Source: Bacteroidota bacterium
GTDB lineage: Bacteria > Bacteroidota > Ignavibacteria > Kryptoniales > JAKASW01
NCBI GenBank assembly: GCA_021811615.1
Contig: JAJZNW010000018.1
Span: 1 to 58,261 of the forward strand
Length of the DNA: 58,261 bases
Direction of reading: 5' to 3'
Shown here: in pieces, positions 53,370-58,261 of the stretch
How positions within the stretch are numbered: position 1 is the first letter of the stretch
Layout: every line of letters begins with the position of its first letter
Translations under genes and position numbers: made by a program
Notes under the pieces: generated by a model
What the model was told of the DNA's origin: nothing
Database searches by the model: none
The model's input: the letters and a program-made list of their open reading frames with translations, nothing else

Positions 53370-53514
53370 GAAGAATATTTGAGGCCGCTTGGGCGCGGCA
53401 ACCTTATCCGTCTGTAGTTCGAGGTACCTGAGGCTAAACAAGCCAACAGGTTTTTAAGTGGTATGCAATAGTTCTTTCGATACTCATAGAAAACGCAGTT
53501 CTGGGAGGCTTGAT

Positions 53515-55620
53515 ATGAAAGTACAATTCCACACGTATGTGCTTCTTGCACTCATTGCGGCTCTTTCAATTAGCGGCTGCAAAAACAACCTTGTATCGAC
53601 TGGTGCGCCTGTAACGGCGGTCGTTACCGGGCTTGTCGTTGGCTCCTCGTCACCGAGCCCGCTGGCGGGCGTTACTGTCGTCTTGACGCATGGCGGAAGT
53701 ATGGATTCTGTCCTGACGGGGAGCGATGGGATATTTCAGTTCATTCTCGATGTGCCTGACACTATAAATGGCGTCGACATAACATTGACCATTCGCAAGA
53801 CCGGCTATATCACGAAGTCTATTTCCTCCAAGATCAAGGGAGACCAGAGCTTCCCTGTTGGGCTGGATATTGACCCATCGGCTTATTCGATCGTGACGGG
53901 CACGGTCCGTGACAGTTCCAGTTCATATCCACTTGGAGGAGCCAGCGTCCTTGTCTCGCTCCCTGCAAATTCCAGCATCGCCTCGAAGTTCCTGGGGCAC
54001 GTCAGTGCCCGCCGCTATTCCGTCTCATCTTTTATTGTCGACTCGACAACGACCCGTCTCGACGGATCTTTCTCTATGAACATCAATTTGTTCGATCTCG
54101 ACTCGATCACGGCGACGATGATCATTAGCAAGCCTGGTTTCCTGACCTACCAGAAGACCCATACCTTCACACGAGGCGCAAACAATTTCGGGACGGTTCC
54201 ACTGGCGATAGACAATAGCCAATCTTTCGGTCACATCACAGGTCGGGTCACAGACAGCCAAACTTCACTCCCATTGACAAACGTCATGGTTGTGATGACA
54301 ACATCGGTGAAAACCGACACCGTGATGACTCTTGCGGATGGCAGCTATTCCTTCGACCTGAATCTCCAGGGCTTGTCTTCTGCAGCAGGTACTCTTCTTT
54401 TCAGGCTCAACAGTTATGAGGATTCCAACGAACAGTTCGCGGTCAACGCGGGGCAGACGCTGACTAAGAACGTCACATTGACCGCACAGCAGACCGTGGT
54501 AGGTGGAGACAGTTCTTCGGCCAGGGGAGTGGCGAGATCGTTCGCTCTTATCAGCGCTGAGCCGACTGAAATTGCAGTAGATGGCGTGGGTGGGGCCGAA
54601 TCCAGCACACTTACATGGCAAGTGCTCGACAGCCTTGGACTCCCGATAGATATCATGCATCAGGACACCGTGTACTTCCAGCTCACCGGCGCTCCGGTCC
54701 AGGGTGGGGCTTACGTAACCCCTTCATTGGCGCTGACGGACGGCGCAGGGAGAGTCTCCACCAAAGTGCATGCTGGCACAGTGGCCGGTCCTATACAAGT
54801 GATGGCCTGGCTGAAGCGAGAACCAACCGGTGAAATAGTCCAGGCCAGCCCCGTTCTCCTGATTGAGGACGGTGGATTTCCGGATCAGGCCCATTTCTCT
54901 TTCGGCGTCGGGAAGCTCAACTTCGCCGGATATGACTGGGTTGGAAGGACCGATAATATCCTGGTACAGGCTGGTGACAAGTACGGCAACCCGGTACATC
55001 CCAACACCGCGATCTATTTCACCTCGACGGGTGGGGGTATTACGACTGCGCCGGGATATACGAATTCGACCGGGCAGGCTTCCGCGACGCTCTACAGCGG
55101 TGATCCGCTGCCGAGAGTGTACGGGCTGGATTCCACACTTTATGGGAGCGGCACCGGGTATGGTTGGGTGAAGGCGGTTACACAAGGCGAGAACGGCGCC
55201 GTCATCTCGGACAGTGCCCTCGTGCTTTTCTCGGCGAGCTCGCCGAGAATTCTTTTCAACGCGGGTTCCAGTCAAATGACAGGCGATACGATCCACAGCG
55301 GCGGTTCAATTAGTATTCCGGTGACAATATCGGACAGGTTCGGCAATCCTCTGGAGTCCGGGACTACTATAGCTGTCAGCGTTAAGGTCCCTCCGCAGCC
55401 TTCAAACTCAAATGCAAGCTGGAGCGTCGACGCGGGTGGTAATCTTCCAACTGTATTGGCGGACTTCCTGACGCGGGGCCCGCTTCGTACGGATTTCGTA
55501 CTGACCCTTTCGGGGAGCGAAATCGGGACGAGCCAGCCCGTGGCATTTACTGCTACTATAACGGTGAGCGGCCCGAACGGGACTGCAAGTAATTCAGTAA
55601 CCGGGACATTGCTTCCATAA
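53515..55620 (+). CDS. Large Ig-like / carboxypeptidase-regulatory-like lipoprotein
   Basis: A 701-residue lipoprotein starting at ATG 53515, preceded by GGGAGG. The frame runs open to 53458, but the extra residues look non-coding. The lipobox is LSISGC (Cys at about 22). Three carboxypeptidase-regulatory-like beta domains follow (each with 'V.G.V.DS....PL..A.V.V' and 'T...G.F/Y.F..' phrases, residues about 35-325). Then Big-1/invasin-like domains (about 355-620, 'DKYGNPVHPNTAIYFTSTGGGITTAPGYTNSTGQASATL') and a final beta domain with 'SDRFGNPLESGTTIAV'. It follows the pilus operon by 145 bases. It may be a surface adhesin associated with the filament, by position only. Confidence 0.82.
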   Translation: MKVQFHTYVLLALIAALSISGCKNNLVSTGAPVTAVVTGLVVGSSSPSPLAGVTVVLTHGGSMDSVLTGSDGIFQFILDVPDTINGVDITLTIRKTGYITKSISSKIKGDQSFPVGLDIDPSAYSIVTGTVRDSSSSYPLGGASVLVSLPANSSIASKFLGHVSARRYSVSSFIVDSTTTRLDGSFSMNINLFDLDSITATMIISKPGFLTYQKTHTFTRGANNFGTVPLAIDNSQSFGHITGRVTDSQTSLPLTNVMVVMTTSVKTDTVMTLADGSYSFDLNLQGLSSAAGTLLFRLNSYEDSNEQFAVNAGQTLTKNVTLTAQQTVVGGDSSSARGVARSFALISAEPTEIAVDGVGGAESSTLTWQVLDSLGLPIDIMHQDTVYFQLTGAPVQGGAYVTPSLALTDGAGRVSTKVHAGTVAGPIQVMAWLKREPTGEIVQASPVLLIEDGGFPDQAHFSFGVGKLNFAGYDWVGRTDNILVQAGDKYGNPVHPNTAIYFTSTGGGITTAPGYTNSTGQASATLYSGDPLPRVYGLDSTLYGSGTGYGWVKAVTQGENGAVISDSALVLFSASSPRILFNAGSSQMTGDTIHSGGSISIPVTISDRFGNPLESGTTIAVSVKVPPQPSNSNASWSVDAGGNLPTVLADFLTRGPLRTDFVLTLSGSEIGTSQPVAFTATITVSGPNGTASNSVTGTLLP

Positions 55621-55826
55621 GTTCTGGGCCGGTGTGTGCCACCTTACCGGATTCTACTTGTACTGCAGGGCGGGCGAGCGGCCCGTCCTGCGCTCGTTCT
55701 CTTGGCTCGAAATAAGTCCAGAAGTTGCCCGCGTTGATATCTCGGCGCTGATCGCAGGTCTTGGAAGATCCGCACAGGGCTCGGGACGATCGGATGAAAT
55801 CCTAATTGGGTTCTGGATGAAGTGAT

Positions 55827-55866
55827 AAAAAAAGGGGATGCGAACGTTGTGGCCCGCATCCCCTTT
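55827..55866 (-). terminator. Strong intrinsic terminator for the T9SS-tailed gene
   Basis: A perfect 12-bp stem (AAAGGGGATGCG and its complement, at 55831-55842 and 55855-55866) with a 12-nt loop. On the - strand the stem is followed by a run of T residues, about 30 bases after the stop codon of the - strand gene. Confidence 0.85.
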
Positions 55867-55896
55867 GTTGAGCGTTGGCTTGGAGGGAAACTCTTC

Positions 55897-56655
55897 TTAC
55901 TTCCCGCCGGATCCGTCGGAAAGAAAAACCATTTTACGGGTTACGCTGTAGACTCCAGCATATAATTTGTACAAGTATATGCCTGACTCGACCGGCTTGC
56001 CGCTGTCATCGCAGCCGTCCCAATCGACGGAGTGCGATCCGGATTCCAATTTCGTGTCTATGAGCGTTCTAATGAGCGCGCCGCCCACATCGTAAATCAT
56101 GAGCTTCGTTTCGGAAGTGCTCGGGATGCTGAAGTCCAGCCTCGTCCGACCGCTGAAGGGATTAGGGTCGTTCTGCTCGAGGGTTAGGGATTCGTCTTCG
56201 GCCTGATCATTGGAAATAGTATAGCCGATCTCTGAAATTCCCCCAGAACGGGACGTCGCGTAAACAGCGGAGACATCAAACTCCTGATCGCTTTCACGAG
56301 GTATTTTTATGATGGTGCCGTTCCCGGGGGGGATCCCTTTTCCGTCGATATCCAGAAATACAAACGTCACCACATTATCCTGAAAGTTGATGTAGTTATT
56401 CAGGTGCTGGACTCTTGCGGCGAGTTCCGGCGCCTTGAAAGAGAACTTCCTGTCGTATACGACCTCGAATCGCAAGGCCGCGATTGTTTCCTCGTTGGTA
56501 AGCCTGACGTCTATCTCGGAACTGCTTGCGATGAACCTCAGGCTCGTGTTCCGGATAGATCCCTGGACCGCAGTAGCGGGGACGCTCTCCAGTCTCCGAT
56601 CTGCAAATCCGGGGTGCCCGGCGATATTCAGACTCTCAGCGCTCGTTTGCGTCAT
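55897..56655 (-). CDS. T9SS C-terminal sorting domain protein without signal peptide
   Basis: A 252-residue protein. Residues about 35-135 form a cohesin-like beta sandwich (LRFIASSSEIDVRLTNEETIAALRFEVVYDRKFSF...GTIIKIP). Residues about 165-250 form the type A sorting / FlgD-like domain (LEQNDPNPFSGRTRLDFSIP...GIYLYKLYAGVYSVTRKMVF). T9SS cargo normally also needs an N-terminal Sec signal, but this chain starts 'MTQTSAESLNIAGHPGFADRR' with no hydrophobic stretch. It may be a truncated end of a larger exported protein, or the start is misread. A promoter and a strong terminator flank it, so it is probably still transcribed. No upstream in-frame signal peptide is visible. Confidence 0.65.
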   Translation of the reverse strand: MTQTSAESLNIAGHPGFADRRLESVPATAVQGSIRNTSLRFIASSSEIDVRLTNEETIAALRFEVVYDRKFSFKAPELAARVQHLNNYINFQDNVVTFVFLDIDGKGIPPGNGTIIKIPRESDQEFDVSAVYATSRSGGISEIGYTISNDQAEDESLTLEQNDPNPFSGRTRLDFSIPSTSETKLMIYDVGGALIRTLIDTKLESGSHSVDWDGCDDSGKPVESGIYLYKLYAGVYSVTRKMVFLSDGSGGK

Positions 56656-56670
56656 CTCAGTCGACGTCCC

Positions 56671-56700
56671 ATTTAAGTGTCATACTCTAATTGTTGTCAA
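56671..56700 (-). promoter_or_regulatory. Candidate promoter for the T9SS-tailed gene
   Basis: Read on the - strand: TTGACA (56700-56695), an 18-base spacer and TTAAAT (56676-56671). Transcription would begin only about 9 bases before the ATG at 56655, giving an almost leaderless message. Confidence 0.45.
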
Positions 56701-56891
56701 TAGCTATGCCGAAATTCTGTGGTAAGTCACTCGCAGAAAATTCCCGCTAAACATTCGTCTTGTGGAGTTGTCGACAAGTGATGATGCAGGACGATAACGG
56801 GCGGGGAGGTAAGATTTACAGAGGAGAGGAAAATCTTACTTTCACAGATCGCAACAATCGAAAAAATACTTCAAATACATTTCGGAAAAGC

Positions 56892-56920
56892 TTGACTTTG
56901 CATCGCCCAGGCTATATATT
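56892..56920 (+). promoter_or_regulatory. rRNA operon promoter
   Basis: TTGACT (56892-56897), a 17-base spacer and TATATT (56915-56920), about 210 bases before 16S. The predicted start is near 56927. It is the best-matching promoter in the window. Confidence 0.7.
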
Positions 56921-56975
56921 TTATAGCTTTGAACGACAATCGGTCGTAAGAGTTTTAAAAAGTCTGAGTTTGAAA

Positions 56976-57012
56976 CCGCCCTCTGAGCATCGGGGGCGAT
57001 TTTTTTCGCCTC
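56976..57012 (+). promoter_or_regulatory. Attenuator-like hairpins in the rRNA leader
   Basis: CGCCCTC (56977-56983) pairs with the GGGGGCG at 56992-56998 and is followed by seven T residues (57000-57006), an intrinsic-terminator layout. The 3' arm can instead pair onward: GGCGA (56995-56999) with TCGCC just after the T-run, which would break the terminator. The two structures exclude each other, about 55-80 bases after the predicted start. Confidence 0.5.
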
Positions 57013-57130
57013 GATCATTTGATTGGAGGCAAGTTCTTTGGCAAGTCTGTGCACAGCGAGAAGTCAATTCGATTTAAAGGTTCAGCCTTGACACACAAAA
57101 ATGTCAGGCAAACTCAAGGTTGTTTTTTTA

Positions 57131-58261
<1,131 letters not shown>

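Larger units (their letters stand above)
56656..57130. other. Divergent region holding the - strand promoter and the rRNA leader
   Basis: No protein gene is supported. The left third serves the - strand gene. From 56892 on the + strand there are the rRNA promoter, an attenuator-like hairpin pair and a boxA-like element (TTCTTTGGCA near 57034). Dyads around 57087-57120 (CCTTG...CAAGG) form the stem that normally precedes 16S processing. Confidence 0.55.

Noticed and set aside
53370..53514. Possible cyclic-di-GMP riboswitch before the Ig-like lipoprotein
   Set aside because: Some GGC/GCC pairing is present, but the conserved core of GEMM-I or GEMM-II is absent.
56842..57054. - strand 70-codon frame in the rRNA leader
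   Set aside because: It covers the rRNA promoter and leader hairpins and has no ribosome site or family resemblance.

Overview
The window looks like chromosome from a bacterium of the Bacteroidota/Chlorobiota side of the FCB group, most likely an Ignavibacteria- or Kryptonia-like lineage. Three things point there: a partial 16S rRNA gene at the right end, secreted proteins ending in the type IX secretion C-terminal sorting domain (NLYQNYPNPFNP motif), and many lipoproteins and fibronectin-like surface proteins. The lineage is my inference; a 16S search would settle it. Nearly all genes lie on the + strand; only a M23 peptidase and one T9SS-tailed protein are on the - strand.

Left part (1-18 kb), mixed metabolism and regulation: a cytosolic hybrid histidine kinase with nine PAS domains, a secreted YncE-like propeller protein, a WYL regulator, a tandem pair of small paralogous unknown proteins, a DedA membrane protein, 6-phosphofructokinase convergent with a M23 endopeptidase, a PA14-containing GH3 glycosidase, and an unknown helical protein coupled to a zinc-finger anti-sigma-like membrane protein.

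Middle (18-39.4 kb), cell-surface block: a cohesin-like lipoprotein, a caspase-fold/PEGA protein, a 2,871-codon T9SS-exported multidomain protein, an LPP20/DUF4384 protein and an LPP20-type lipoprotein lie almost end to end after one good promoter (17985-18013) and probably form an operon. A GH31 glycosidase and a sortilin/VPS10-type propeller protein follow, closed by a strong terminator (39265-39299).

Right part (39.4-57 kb): tRNA modification genes (mtaB-like, truA) with a four-helix-bundle (S23/IVP) gene between them, set in purine-rich repeat DNA. A type IV pilus/type II secretion-like locus follows: an atypical pilin-like protein, PilC/GspF, PilB, a PilT-like ATPase, a PilM-PilN fusion, a PilO-PilP fusion, a short secretin, a stand-alone receiver protein and a large Ig-like lipoprotein. 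A DUF4258 toxin-antitoxin-like module interrupts the locus, bracketed by a 23-bp direct repeat that copies the ribosome-binding site and start codon of the pilC gene. The window ends with a T9SS-tailed protein on the - strand, then an rRNA promoter, a leader with alternative hairpins, and the first ~1.13 kb of 16S rRNA.

Most unusual items: the compact fused pilus-like machine with an E5-less pilin, the direct repeat around the DUF4258 module, a family of imperfect palindromic repeats (one in frame inside truA, one around the four-helix-bundle gene), the caspase/PEGA surface operon, and the attenuator-like rRNA leader.
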